Below, in pieces: positions 24,579-37,159 of a stretch of 64,000 nucleotides of DNA. The DNA lies in assembly GCA_004123355.1 (NCBI GenBank), contig SCHM01000001.1:3154001-3218000 (forward strand). The letters are read 5' to 3'. The translations under genes were made by a program, and so were the position numbers. The notes beneath the pieces were generated by a model. It was not told where the DNA came from, ran no database searches, and saw only the letters and a program-made list of their open reading frames with translations. Positions within the stretch are counted from its first letter, which is position 1; every line of letters begins with the position of its first letter. The stretch is from Amphirosellinia nigrospora. Taxonomy: Eukaryota > Ascomycota > Sordariomycetes > Xylariales > Xylariaceae.

Positions 24579-26248
24579 ATGCTCACTCAGGCAGCTGTAG
24601 CGCTGCTCACAGCATCTACTGCCATTGCAGGAACAATTGGCAGTCGATATGAATCGAGCTCATTGACAACGTCCTCTAGTGCCATTGCGAGGAAAATACG
24701 CAACTACCAGGCAGGGCCGCCGCCGCCAACCGTCTACTTCCCTTTGAATTTCAGTAAGCCACCTACAGCGCCAACTAGATGCACTACATGCACTACATGT
24801 CGTGTCTTGACATGACGGAAGCTGACAAATTACCCTTGTACGTAGGATATGGCTCAGATCAGAAGATCACGACAGACCTCTTCATCCCAGGAACCAACAA
24901 GACTATGCCAGTGTGCTTTGACCAGGGTTCTGAGACTTTCTGGGTCCTAGAACCCGGTGCTGTGTACAACTGGGGCAGTGAGCAGCTGGGAACTCTCGGT
25001 ACAGTTTAACATTGGATAGTTAAATAAGTTATTTCTAATAGATATCCAGGTCCTTGTAATACCTCAGCTTCGCCGGCCTATGACTATTTCGCATCACCCG
25101 ATGCCACTACTGGCCCTTTCGACTATTTCAATGCAGTGAGTAATCTTTAGAACCAGTTTCTTCTTATTTTAGGCGAATCCAGTGTTTAAAATCTTCTAAA
25201 CCACCCACAGCCCACACCCAAGATATCGATAACTGACTTCAAGTCTAGTATGGCGGCTTCTCAAAGTTCATTCTCGGAAACGCTACTGTTGATGATACTA
25301 TGACCTTTACTTCCGTAGCTGGCCAAAGGTCGACCATCCCGAGTGTTGTGCGCTCCGCTCTCGCGAACATCATCAGCGTGCGGGAACCAGACCAGAGCGG
25401 CCAGTGCAAGCCTCCGACCGATCTCACTTATGACGTTGGCATTATGGGCATCGCGCCTTTTCAGAATAGCTCTGATGTATGTGCCCCGAAGTTTTGCTCG
25501 TATACTAAATGATAGTACGGCCTAGTAACTTGGCATGATCTAATGCATTTCTATAGCACCAAACTCAACGACCCCATATCCGACAGCAGCTCCTCGAACA
25601 GGGTACGATCAAAGCCGCAGTTCAGTCGATGTGGATGGACAAACGACCAGAAGGGATTAAGGATACCTCGGCGGCGCGATTTTTGGCGGCATTGACCTAT
25701 CTAAGTTTACTGGGCCTCTCGTTAAAGTGCGGTATATCAAAAACCAGGGTGGCTCCATCGGGTACAATGTTGTACCGCCTACATTCAGCTTGAACGGGAA
25801 GAAGATCAAAGTCGACGCCGATGCAGATAGCTGTTTTGTCGACTCAGGCACACGGAATGACGCGCTTCCGGTCGCTTACAAGGACCAAGGGGCGTTTTAC
25901 AAGACGACAGGTCTCGTCCAGAGCCCCCTGGGATATACGAGTTGGCCTGGCCCATGTGAGAGTGTTCCTACCAATGTGACGCTCGACATGAAATTTCCTG
26001 GACAGAAGAACGGCACATCTGTCGATATTAAGGTTCCGTTGAAGAACTACGTGCGATGGGACTCAGGAGAGAAGGGGCTGTGTCGATTGAACATCAACTT
26101 AGGTGGCTGTACGCTAGCTGCGCCGTTTAGCACTGCTGCTTTCTTTGCTGCAGATGACGAACGTGGTGAAATCGCTTTCGCTCAGGGTGGCATTACTAAG
26201 CGCGGTAGCGAGCCGACTAAGGAGGCAATCGTCCTAAGAATCCCTTAA
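24579..26248 (+). CDS. Secreted aspartic protease-like protein (peptidase A1 fold) with DQGS first motif
   Basis: ATG 24579 begins a signal peptide (MLTQAAVALLTASTAIAG). The body has the two-lobed pepsin-like layout. The first lobe reads PLYVGYGSD then VCFDQGSETFWV, where DTGS is normal. The second lobe carries GGAIFGGID and the canonical-type CFVDSGT. Exons: 24579-24753, 24822-24998, 25050-25135, 25211-25476, 25557-26248. All introns are GT-AG. Single bases are missing near 25248 (KSSYGGF) and 25661 (IKGYLGG); with both restored the coding length is 1398 nt, about 465 residues. Expected to be extracellular or wall-bound. With Gln in place of Thr beside the first catalytic Asp, activity may be altered. 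Confidence 0.85.
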
Positions 26249-27317
26249 AGGGGCAGAAGGAGGCGTTGTTGAACACATCAACTAGATTAACGGTATATAA
26301 GAGGCACTTTTTACACATAGGATATTTAAAAACGGTGCTATTCATCTTCTTGGCCCGAACTCTATCTTGACCAGAACAAGTAATGCTATATCTCGAACTA
26401 GGAGTATTATGCCTAGTGACAAGAATAAACTTAACATGCTTTGCGCTTGTTATCTAAACTATATCATGATTTAGGATGAAGTCATGAATATAAATAACCA
26501 TATGAAATTTTTAGCTCTGCTACGTTCCCCCGTCCGCACAACTAGAGCGAGACATGTATATGGAGATAAAGGGACTGTCGGCCGTTGAAGATCATCATGA
26601 GGGCTCATCCGCTTGGAAAGAAGCCGGCGGTCAAACCTAGTCGAGACAGGGTTAGGATTGAAGGCCTCGAGGCTTGGATATAAATAGATGGCGAGGGTGA
26701 GGTTAATTGAAGGAGGTCAAGGACCCTTGAGACTAGCTGAATATGAGCCCTGCTCCAAGTTCTTGTCACATATAGCCTACAAAAACCGCTACAAGAAACC
26801 GAGACAGAAGTAGGCAAAAAGAAGTGAAGCTAATTGTGTATATAAGTCCCAAATCTCTCGCGTGGACCAAAAGAGGGGTTAAGATTTCTTTGGCCGCTTT
26901 GATCCCATAGATGATTGTTGGCTGAATAGAAATGCACTTAATACACCGTAGTATTGATACCTGGGCAAGCAATTAGCGATTATATCTCCTACAGAAGTTC
27001 ATCTTCGAGCGACAACACTATCCACTAAAATCACTGACATGCAATGTATCACTTCTTTTGCTAATGTTAACACACTTTAAGTTGAATTTCTTTGATGGGT
27101 ATATTATAATAACGATAATTAAAGGGAGGATAAAGAAATTGATTCTATGGCTTACAATGCAATAGTACTTGTTAAAATAATAGCTTTGTTATCTGTTTCG
27201 GAAATAGAGGTTCATATTTAAAGACCTGTCGAGTGTAGATCTTTACCAAAATAGTGTGTACAGCCTAAGCATCGAATAATTCCTCTCCCTCCCCTATTCC
27301 TCCCAAGAACACTGAAG
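26249..27317. other. AT-rich intergenic region, 1.1 kb
   Basis: No gene recognised. The sequence is strongly AT-rich around 27050-27200, with stops in all frames. Confidence 0.5.
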
Positions 27318-27809
27318 ATGGGCTCGTGTCAGCGAGAACAGGTAGTAGTGAGTTCCCAAATTCTGAATTGCCAACTAAAACAGGGCAATGGGTCTCTACA
27401 TAGTGGACACAAAACCGCGCCCAAGAAGATATCTTACGTTACTCTCGCCGACTTAGAATTAAGTCCACGTACTAACCCGCCCATCTTCATCACTAACCCT
27501 TTCACTTTGCCGTACTACCTTTACGAATCGAACAAGCCTCAGCACAACAACGAGCACAAGCGAACCTTAAATACTCTCGCGCGTGTAAGTGCTAACACAA
27601 GCCCGACCATTGATACAGAAACACCTGAAACTTTTAGTCTAAGGCAATTGTGGGAAGAACCTGGCGTTGATCTGAACAAAGTGAAACCTACGACTGCAGA
27701 ACTCGAAGAGTATGAGCAGACATTAGACGGCCTTGCTCAGATGACCACGGGACCTAATTGTACGGTCTGCGGCGAACCTTTGACTTATGAAGTTTGGAAT
27801 TGGGGATGA
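27318..27809 (+). CDS. Hypothetical protein, 163 residues, orphan
   Basis: A single exon from ATG 27318 to TGA. No signal peptide or membrane helix. The protein is hydrophilic, Thr/Asn/Pro-rich in the middle, with a predicted helical stretch around residues 105-140 (TPETFSLRQLWEEPG, then TTAELEEYEQTLDGLAQM). The C-terminus has one C-x2-C pair (NCTVCGEPLTYEVWNWG). I do not recognise a family. The length, ATG start and non-random composition support a gene, but it stands alone in AT-rich accessory DNA and could be a remnant or a lineage-specific gene. Confidence 0.5.
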   Translation: MGSCQREQVVVSSQILNCQLKQGNGSLHSGHKTAPKKISYVTLADLELSPRTNPPIFITNPFTLPYYLYESNKPQHNNEHKRTLNTLARVSANTSPTIDTETPETFSLRQLWEEPGVDLNKVKPTTAELEEYEQTLDGLAQMTTGPNCTVCGEPLTYEVWNWG

Positions 27810-28228
27810 CGTGTAATATATGCGGGTTTATTTAGTGAGGACCTTTTATGCCGTTGATATTCAGCGGTAGCCCTAGCCGTGGTACTATATCTATTCACTA
27901 TAGCTAGTTACATCATTAAAATTATAGAAGTTAAAAAGAGATACTGTCAACATGTAACTATTGAACCTGAAGACCAATTCCCATCCGGCGGTGTCTCGTA
28001 AACCCAAGTCAAGGTGAATTAGAATCTTAGAGTATCAATGCATTAAACGCGAAAAGGTGAAAATATATTTGGAAAGACTTACTCACAAAATGCCAGCGAA
28101 TACATCAAGAGTCATTTTTAAGAACTAGCGCATATATTTGAAGGTTTGTGAATAAGCTGATAACTCTGTTTTTTACCACACTGTCATACATATACCGGAA
28201 GAAAACATAGCTTAACTTCTAGCGCCGA
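27810..28228. other. Convergent 3' spacer
   Basis: 419 AT-rich bases between the ends of the orphan gene and the DsbA-family gene. Nothing recognised. Confidence 0.5.
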
Positions 28229-28940
28229 CTAATTGCTTGCCCCCTTGATCTCCTTGAATGCTTCCAGGAAGACCTCCGCATCTTGAGCGCCACCGAAGTT
28301 GTGTGTGCCCTGGATGGTGATGTTCGGCACTCCGGAAACACCATCCGCATAAGCCTCCTGGACTTCCGGTCAACCTCGGCGCCACCCTTCCCAGTTTCCA
28401 GCCATTCCTTTATCTCGCCCGTCACCAATCCCGCCTTCTCGCCAGCAGCGATGAGTGTGGCATGAGACGTGATATCACCATCGCTCTCAAAGTAGGACTT
28501 GAACAGCTCCGTGACGACGCGGTTTTCGACCTCGTTGCCCTTTGTCTTGCCTAGTTGAATCAAGCGATGCGAGTCCCGGGTGTTGCCAATACGGCCGGCG
28601 AAAGCAAAGTTGATCCCTTCTTCCTTGCCGATCATCGTCAGGCGCTGGGTGATCATGGCCAGTCTTTCAGGACCGAATTTCTGCGTCATGCGCTCGTTGA
28701 CCGGTACGCCCACTACCGGAGACGTCGGGTCGAGATAGAACGGCGCCCAGGTGATGGTGAACGTGTCATCGCGACCTGCCGGCGTTTTGCGATACAGCTC
28801 GATCGCGCGATCAATGCGCTTTTTACCGACGTAACACTACCGTATTGCGGACTTAGAAGAGCGCTTCGGCGTTAAGGTCAAGAGCCACTCACCCATGGGC
28901 AAACCGTGTCTGAGACGATTTTGATATTGAAATTCGTCAT
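28229..28940 (-). CDS. DsbA-family thioredoxin-fold oxidoreductase (FrnE-like), one frameshift
   Basis: Start ATG 28940 gives MTNFNIKIVSDTVCPW. A 56-nt GT-AG intron (28837-28892) splits the redox motif, and the next exon begins CYVGKKRIDRAI, so the spliced protein carries CPWCYVG, the active site of the DsbA/2-hydroxychromene-2-carboxylate isomerase clan. Later signatures are FAGRIGNTRDSHRLI and the conserved cis-Pro region VSGVPNITI, found only after one G is added near 28365. The total is then 657 nt or 218 residues, the family norm. It ends with EIKGASN. There is no signal peptide, so a cytosolic disulfide or isomerase role is expected; the substrate is unknown. G/C-rich codon use contrasts with the flanking AT-rich DNA. 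Confidence 0.92.
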
Positions 28941-31900
28941 TTGAGGATATATGTTTGCAACGTTTGCTATCCTGAGAAATATAATGATTATTTTACATGA
29001 TGCGGCTCACCTATCTTATGATATGCCGGCAGCTGGCGATTTTGCTTTGCCTCAAAGGTCGCTGACAAATGCGGTCCGCGACTGACAAAGATGCGGCGAG
29101 ATATCGGTCCGGCAGCTCCTTCCACAGCTGGTGTTAAGCTGAAGGAGTCCTGAAATAGCTGCAATTGGTCGGACTTAAAATTTACTTAAAATGGCCTAAT
29201 CTGTCATCGCCGGTCTTGTGGGAGGCGCAAAGTAAGTCACACAGGTGAAAAAAGCATCCGCCTGTGATGACTCCAGCACCAACGTATTCAACACATCTCC
29301 ACTATTATTCCGATACCCAACGGACATTATATCTTCATCATGTTAGTTTCTGTAACCAAGCTAGAGATTATACTCTCCGTGATCAGTGTTGGGCATGCTT
29401 ATCCAAGCCTCTTATACTGCTTTGTCAAACGCCACTCGCTTAAGAAAGTAAACTTAAGCCGGCTTGGTATACTCTAATCTGGAGCTGGAACCTGGGCCTC
29501 TCTTATCACTTATAGGATATCATTATATCTAGTCGGAATGTTACGATGTTAGCTCCGCTGGCTCAGACATGAGAGTAGGATATATACACCCAGTATGTGA
29601 AACCCTGTGATTGGTCAATATAATTTAGCCCGGAGGCCCTACGAGGTCATTGAATTCGTCTATAAATAAGGGAGCGAAGGGCGAGGTTATATTGAAGATG
29701 ATATCAGGAAACTAGCGATCCTACAAACCCGAAAAGATTATAATAAGCTGAATAGATCACTACGTTCTAGGCACTTGAGCACAAGCCCTTTTCGCAATAG
29801 ATATTCTTGACAAGAAAGGCAACACGGCTATTTGATAGTTGGTAGCTAATGCGCTAGGTCATAAATTCATACTCGCAGCGCTCTCTCCAGATCCATTTCA
29901 AAAAGTCAAATGGTACACAATTGTATATCTATCGTTGCCTTAGCCTGGAGTTCTCGTGCCCCTTCGCTTCTGTGTACCTTCTTTGGCAAGGGTTAAGGCA
30001 TAAATTTGTCAGTGAGTAGCTGAGGCGTAGTGAATACTGACACTTGTATTATTTATATGTGATAGGTAGGTTTCTCATCTCAGATGCGGACCTGGTCTCT
30101 TGGTACGTCGGCCATTTCTTGTACTCTGCTGTCAGCCGGTCTAACCACATATGTGTATGCATCATTAAAGTCGGAGTTAAAAGTTTTCCCTCAAATGTAA
30201 TTAGGTAATAGTTTTCAGGAGAATAGGCACACAAGCATTAAGGAATATCCTATATTAGTTTGGTTACCTTTCTCAGCTAACCGGACCGCCACGGTCCAGA
30301 CTAGACTATAGTTTAGCGTGACGTAATCCGGGGTGGAAGTCTGGGGTAATTCTTGGGGAAAGGGGGAAGTCACCTGACATTTGAGGGGAAGCCTGCCCAA
30401 AGGAGCCAAGCGAGAAGCATCTTACAAAACACACAAGACACCCCTGGTCCCCTGCCAAAGCTTCCTTCCAGATTCCTCTTTACTTTACTTTTAGTCTCCT
30501 ACTTCTGTCTTACTTTCAAAGTGTGATTTGGCCCAATCTTCGACGCATAACTAAGTTTTCTCCAGAATCTTTTCCTCTCAGCGGATTAGAATCATGCATC
30601 TTCTCGCCTCGCTTGCTTATAGTAACGGAGACCCGCCACCACCAGTCATACGATGCCAACATCAGTCGATGCATTGCCTTTTTCACGTGTTGGGTTGGCC
30701 CACTGCACAACCGGTGCTTTACCGTTCATGCCATGAATCCGCTCAATTCTCTCTGCATTTACACATTCCCGCATCCAGCAATGAATTGAATCCAAAGAAT
30801 AGCGGATATCAAGTGATAACTAATATTCAAACGGCCGAGTGGCTACAATCGCTGCCCGGTCGAGAACTGGAATAATGACCTTTGCCATCTCATCATGCAG
30901 CCAGTTAGCGTAGCACCAATTGGCCGACATTGCTGGTGCTTATGTTCCAGGACGACGGAATCTAGCGCACACATCGCGCACACACCGCGCACACCTCGCC
31001 GTAACTCGAGGGTGGCCTATTCTACGAAATCGTGAGCCACTGCCGGCGAAATCATGGTACGTCCGATGGGCGTCAAAACAGCACGCAGGCTGTGATCCTC
31101 AACAAGATAGAGACTTGGTCAAATCCGCCTCTTTTTTTGTTTCATTGTGGTCAGCCCGGTTATTTCGACAAGCTCCGACATTCAGTTGCTAGGACAATGA
31201 ATTTGGATGCTATATCCTCAAGAGAGGTAACTTCGCCATGGGTCCCTCATTCGGTTCGAAAGGGCGGATTGATACGACGAGAATTTGGCTATTCCGGTTA
31301 AGACAGGTCGATTAAGGGCAGTCTACTTGTCTCCCGAAGCCGCTCCTATCACAGTTCCGATATTACTCGTTTAGTTCTCGATCGCTTATTTGGCACTGCT
31401 CATTGTTTTGCTCTAATCGCCGTCAAACCTTTGAGCAGTTCCGTGCTGGATGCTGCTCTAGTCACCCCGGTCATGGACTTCGAGGACCGAGTCAACTTCC
31501 CTGCCCGAAACTCATGGCCTTAGATGAGTGAATGAAGGGACAAGTCGATCCTTCGAATGGATCCGGAATGAGAGCATGAAACGTTCAATGACTTGCAGAC
31601 GTTTAAGCCCAGAACGACAGATGCTCACTGTACTGACGGTTAGGCAATCGGGTTACCTTTCATTTCATACGACGACGAGTCATCGAATACAAGGATATTG
31701 CCACATGCCGCGTCGAGTGTTTTGGTTGGCCCACAAGTGCTATTGGAAGACAATTGATGGCCGATTGAAAACATGGTATGGTGCTATATTGATCGATATG
31801 AGCGCCGAGGCAGGCCTAAACACTGGTACGAACGTACAACGTCGACATGACCTTCGACTTGGGCTCTACCCTCCAATGGACTGGAGACTACATTTCCTGT

Positions 31901-32843
31901 ACCGGCTAAGTCATCCCTTATCCAGACCTCGGTATTGGCAAGATTTGGTGGCAGAGTCAGCAACACTGCTATACAAAATACTACCCGAAGTAGCTAGACA
32001 GCTAATCATTTGATCATTCACATGTCCCGTCTGCATCATAGGATCTCCGGGTGAAAAAGGTCCGCCCTTGCTCGGCATCAGCAGTCCTCAGCGCTAGATC
32101 CACATCGATCAATTAACTCCTACGATTGGGGGTGCGGCAGACAGAATGAGCACTGGGTGGAGAGTTTGACGCTCTATAAAGCTTCATTGGACGAAAGCAG
32201 GTTGGCTATCGCTGTAACTGGGCCGTCGGTTGTAACAAGAGAACACGTCTGGATAACCGGTCTAATCTCTAATGCATTGGGCAAAAACCGCTCACATGAA
32301 CACAGCGCTAAGTCACGCATGAACCAGCAGCTCGGAGCGAGCCCACGGTTGGCGTTAACTCGTTATTTCACAGCAGGAATCTGGCCCTGCGCTTTGATTC
32401 GGGTGAGGGGAGTTTATTTTCTTTGGTATACTCATAACCAGCATTTACACACTTCAAATCAAACGCCAACCATGCCAATTTTGCCTTGGGCTTGAACAGA
32501 GAAGAAAAGTGTGCTTCCAGTTAGGTGATGGTGATGGGTGGTGGTATGGTATTTTACAAGGTGCTCACTGCAGGAGGATGAACCTACATCTCCTCAGTGA
32601 TTATTTTCCCTTTTTCCATCTATACACACGCCCGAAGGCGAAGCCCCTCTCATAGAGGATTCCATCCCCCTGTCTATGCCCACCCCCGAGTCTATAGCCG
32701 TCTATTCTATGAATTTTCTTCGTTGGATATATTAAGATGCGAAGTCGTATTTGTGACACGGCGGCCCGGTTTCTCATGTCTCTCATTTCACATACGCGTC
32801 TGCGTGTGAAGCCCTGCCTCCATATATGTGGGTATCAATGTGT
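28941..32843. other. Large intergenic region, 3.9 kb, with degenerate coding-like stretch
   Basis: Upstream of the DsbA-family gene and downstream of ATP9. No sure gene. From about 31030 to 32495 the plus strand stays unusually open in one frame apart from scattered stops, several of which would be Trp or Gln codons after a G-to-A or C-to-T change. A second frame is open for 161 codons (31528-32013). No domain is recognised in either. 28941-30500 shows nothing coding. Confidence 0.35.
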
Positions 32844-33427
<584 letters not shown>

Positions 33428-35289
33428 TGTGATGGATGTAGATGTGTTGGTGATGAAGATGGAGGCGAGTGTCAAACAAAGAAAGAGCAGACGAGTGAGC
33501 TGATTGAAGAAGAGATGGGAGCTTGAGGAAAGAAAGAAGAAGCAACTTGACAATGCCCTGGAGGAAAGAAAAGTTTGATGGAGCTCTGGGAGAAGGACAG
33601 AATAGTTGTTCCGGGGGGCTAGGTATGGACCACCGGCTTGTGCCAGTACCAGCACTGTGTCTGAAAAAACTAAGCTGGACCGTGGACCTGATTAACTCAC
33701 ACGGCGTCAACACAATGGACAAAATGGAATGGACACATTGAATACACTGGAGCCGGCATAGAGTTTGTGACAAACATTTTTTTTCTCTATTGGAGGCTAC
33801 CCGAATGAGACAAGGCTGACAGGTTTCATTGTTCATTGACAGGGGTATCGGGCGTTTCCGGGTACTGTCCTTGCAAGGGCAACCTCGTTATTCTTAGCCG
33901 TTATCCTTGGCAAGATGGCTTCCCCTCCCTATCTTGGTCCCAAAACATGATGAAACAAGTAGCGAAGACCCAGCGTCGGCATCTAAAGATTCATATTAAT
34001 CAATTGGGTAGATGAAGCTATCACTGTCCTGAGAAGGCCCGTCATTCACTGTCGAGGCGACGATGGGGTGAGCAATACTGAACCGGGGCAAAGGATGTGA
34101 CGCGAAACGAGGTGGGAAACGACAATGAATCTCCACCGACTAGACTTTGAGCTCCCTCCACTTGGACCGGTCTCACGGAACGCAAACATGGAAGCTATCG
34201 GAACGAGCTTATAGGCGACTATACATCGGTGGAGCTTTTCTGACGAGGGCATGGTATAGAATGTGGGAGCGAAATAACATAAAAAGGGGACGCATCCTCG
34301 CAAATATGAGTACTCAGACGAACCGCTGCTCCTGCGACACCACGGCATCTCAGCTTTGCAACCGTGAGTGCTGGTGCTGCGAGTCAGCTCTGAGAAGAGT
34401 CACATATTACCGTCCAGGTATTCACGGCATTTCGTACTTGTAGGTCGACTATTTCGGGAAATAGAGCACAGGCCAATGGAAAGTCGCCAATCGTCCTGCA
34501 TCCGGCGACCCTTGCCAGCAATATTCGGCGGCTTGACGTGCAGTACATAGTGTACATACCCTAGGCTAGTGTACACCGCACGTCTTGCAGCAGCAGCCCT
34601 AGGGAGCGTGGGAGCAGGGAATACAGTCATGTACCACGGTACGACCCTGCGGCAAGCGACCTGTCGGAAAGGGAAAAGCTACCCTCGTTTCCACAAGACT
34701 GGGAACTTATGTGGATATGGGCACGTCAATCGACCAATTTGGAAGCAAAAGGAGAAGAGGTATTTTCTGCGCGTGTTCTAAACGCCTCTCAAATCGCAGG
34801 GTCGGTCCTGAACGAGTCATGGGCGTTTTTAAGCCTCAAATACTAGTTGCGCTAGGTAAGATGCGGCGTAGAGTATAACTCTCGTCAAGTGAACATTTTC
34901 CCCCTCATTTATTCAAGATTCCCGCAGTAAGTGTATGCATATCCTAAGTCTATATAGTAAGTGGTGAATGAACGTTGCAGAGAGAGAGTCCTGGGCGATA
35001 CCTTGCGATCCTTACTACTCTACTACATACAAGTAGTAAGAAGTTTCGGGAGTAAGAAGCAAATGTCCCGCTGGCAGTCTTCGTCGCAAAAAATTTTCGT
35101 CGCAGCTGACGTGAAATGACGGTGAGATCCGTGCCGTAGTGTACGCAAACATAGTGGGCGGGAATCGCATATTATGAGGTACCTGGGTACATACAGTGCA
35201 TGCCACGCACTGCCAAGCTCTCTTATCTCCGTCTAGTGTACACTACGGCCCTCCGGCACTAGCTAAGCGCAAGGTACAGATAGCTATCT

Positions 35290-35309
35290 ATCAATCAATC
35301 AATCAATCA
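35290..35309. repeat. (ATCA)5 microsatellite
   Basis: Five perfect tandem ATCA units in AT-rich intergenic DNA upstream of the tRNA gene. Confidence 0.9.
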
Positions 35310-35866
35310 GCTTGTATGGTTTGTCAACGTGTCAAAGTCCTCTCCTTCGTCTATCTACCTAGATTAGGTAATTTAGAGAAGCCGGGATCACGCCTGCTTT
35401 ACTTACCCAGGTAGGTATGTCCTGAATCAGGTTGAAACAACCAATGCCAACTACCTAAACATAGTTCTAGGTAATGCTGTAGATAGGCAGGTAGCCAATG
35501 CCTCGGGCCCAGATATCGGAGGTGTGAATTAAGTATTGTACTATGTCGGTATATTGCTATGTACTTAAGCTTATCAACATGCAGTGATTTGTTTAGTCTG
35601 TATCAATTAATATTAATTTTTGTGGCTGGTACTGGTAGTTCCCTATTAGGTATGTAGGACATGACCTGCACCAAACTTATCTATCCGAGGAAAAAAGTCC
35701 CCATCACCCAAATGCCGCTAGAGTCAAAAGCTTAACCTTGTAAATTAGCTAACGGCCTCTTGTTTCAAGCCCCTCGATTGTGTCTGTAACCATACTAAAA
35801 TCTTGAAGAAAAAAATGCTTCCCCAATGTCTTAAAGATAGAGGGCAAAAAGAATTTATAGTACAAC

Positions 35867-35872
35867 AAAAAA
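35867..35872 (-). terminator. RNA polymerase III T6 terminator of tRNA-Arg
   Basis: Six consecutive T on the minus strand immediately 3' of the discriminator base. Confidence 0.8.
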
Positions 35873-35971
35873 CGACCCAGACGGGACTCGAACCCGCAAT
35901 CTTCGCCAGTTCCGCAAATGTATATACATATACACCGGAAAGCGATGCCTTAGCCATTAGGCCACCAGGCC
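35873..35971 (-). tRNA. tRNA-Arg (anticodon CCG) with 26-nt intron
   Basis: Cloverleaf reading from 35971: acceptor GGCCTGG, D-arm GCCTAATGGCTAAGGC, anticodon stem TCGCT/GGCGA, loop TTCCGG-(intron)-T, variable AGATT, T-arm GCGGG-TTCGAGT-CCCGT, 3' acceptor CTGGGTC and discriminator G. The intron sits at the standard place, one base 3' of the anticodon, and contains CGGAA, which can pair with TTCCG of the anticodon loop, as eukaryotic pre-tRNA introns do. The acceptor stem needs three G-U pairs. A T6 run (35867-35872 as A on the plus strand) directly follows and is a good Pol III terminator. Confidence 0.93.
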
Positions 35972-37159
35972 AGCAATCTATAGTAGTTTCCAGCGCCAAA
36001 GTTTTCTTAATGGCCCGAGATCGTGCCCGGAAGCACCCGGAGCTCTCACGAACTACCATGATAGCTAACTCTGAATATTGTAGCTAAACATTAGAAAAAA
36101 GGTAATCTGTAGCTTATGCTTCGTTCAATTACCAAATTCCTATTGTCTTCTTCTTACAAGCTTATATAGGGTAAAGTCAGACCTTCAAACTAGAGGTGGT
36201 TGCACCCCACCCAGAGTCTCTTGGCTGGTCTGAGCGCTATACATAGAACGCTAGCCTGGGTTTAACTAGATCGTGTCTATATATAGCTTCGTCCCTTCTA
36301 TAGAATTAATTGTATACAATATCTCGTATGCCTATAGCGACTGCCAATTAAAGGTCAGGGCAACAATTATCTATGTACTCGGAGAAGTATGCGAGTTATC
36401 TCCCTAGTGCATCCGCTGCCAAGATGTGCGCGCGGGGCGTTGTGGCGGTAGCCCTTAAACTTTGTATGAATCTATCTTGGGTTTATGAACAAAATGGATA
36501 ACACGATCCCATAGCGATGGTACTGATTGGGCCTGACCAAGCTCTAGTGGAGTTGATGCTTCAGATATTTCTTGCCTTGATGATGTATGTTTAACTATCT
36601 GCTATAGGCTGTTCGCGAGTGGCAATGTATTAGAATTTAATCGGTTACTAGTTCAGACATATTTTGGACATGGCCTATACGAAAAGGTTCTTTGAGCGTG
36701 TTGGATCACAAATATTCTGGAATGATCACGGCTCTGTCCGCTATGGGTTGGTAGAGCACCATGTTACTGAAGTATTCTTGGAAGGTCATGGCGGCATAAT
36801 CTCTATCAGGCAGCCCTCGAACCTGTCTCACGCCTTTCCGTTGAGGACAACGGATCCTTTTTTCGATACGTAAAGCAAAGTGGGATGAATCATGGCCTTC
36901 GTCTCTTTTATGAACTAAGGCACCAGGTACCTGAATGATCGTAAAGACAGGTCGGCCAAGGAAGCTTTCCAAGGCAGTACTTTTTTATTTCCATTTCTTC
37001 ATTTTATTTAAGCACTCGATACTACCGATAGATCGCAGTCACCTTCGTTCATCAGCAGACACCCAAAGTCAATCCTAGAGAAAATACACAATAGCCATCG
37101 GACCCTACTACCAGGCCCTAACACTACTCACCCCTTTCTCGCCATCGTTGTCTAGCAAC
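35972..37159. other. Intergenic region, 1.2 kb
   Basis: Between the tRNA and the acidic-tailed protein gene. No gene recognised; an 88-codon minus-strand stretch (36706-36972) shows no motif. The right end holds the promoter of the following gene. Confidence 0.5.

Larger units (their letters stand above)
33428..35872. other. Intergenic region, 2.4 kb (ATP9 promoter side)
   Basis: Holds the ATP9 5' UTR and promoter on its left, with C/T-rich minus-strand tracts around 33450-33560. No other gene recognised. It contains an (ATCA)5 tract at 35290-35309 and four copies of TAGTGTAC between 34548 and 35243. Confidence 0.5.

Noticed and set aside
31528-32013. 161-codon plus-strand frame considered as a gene
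   Set aside because: Trp/Arg/His-rich, no family resemblance, and a different frame looks at least as coding-like; kept only as a weak degenerate-stretch finding.
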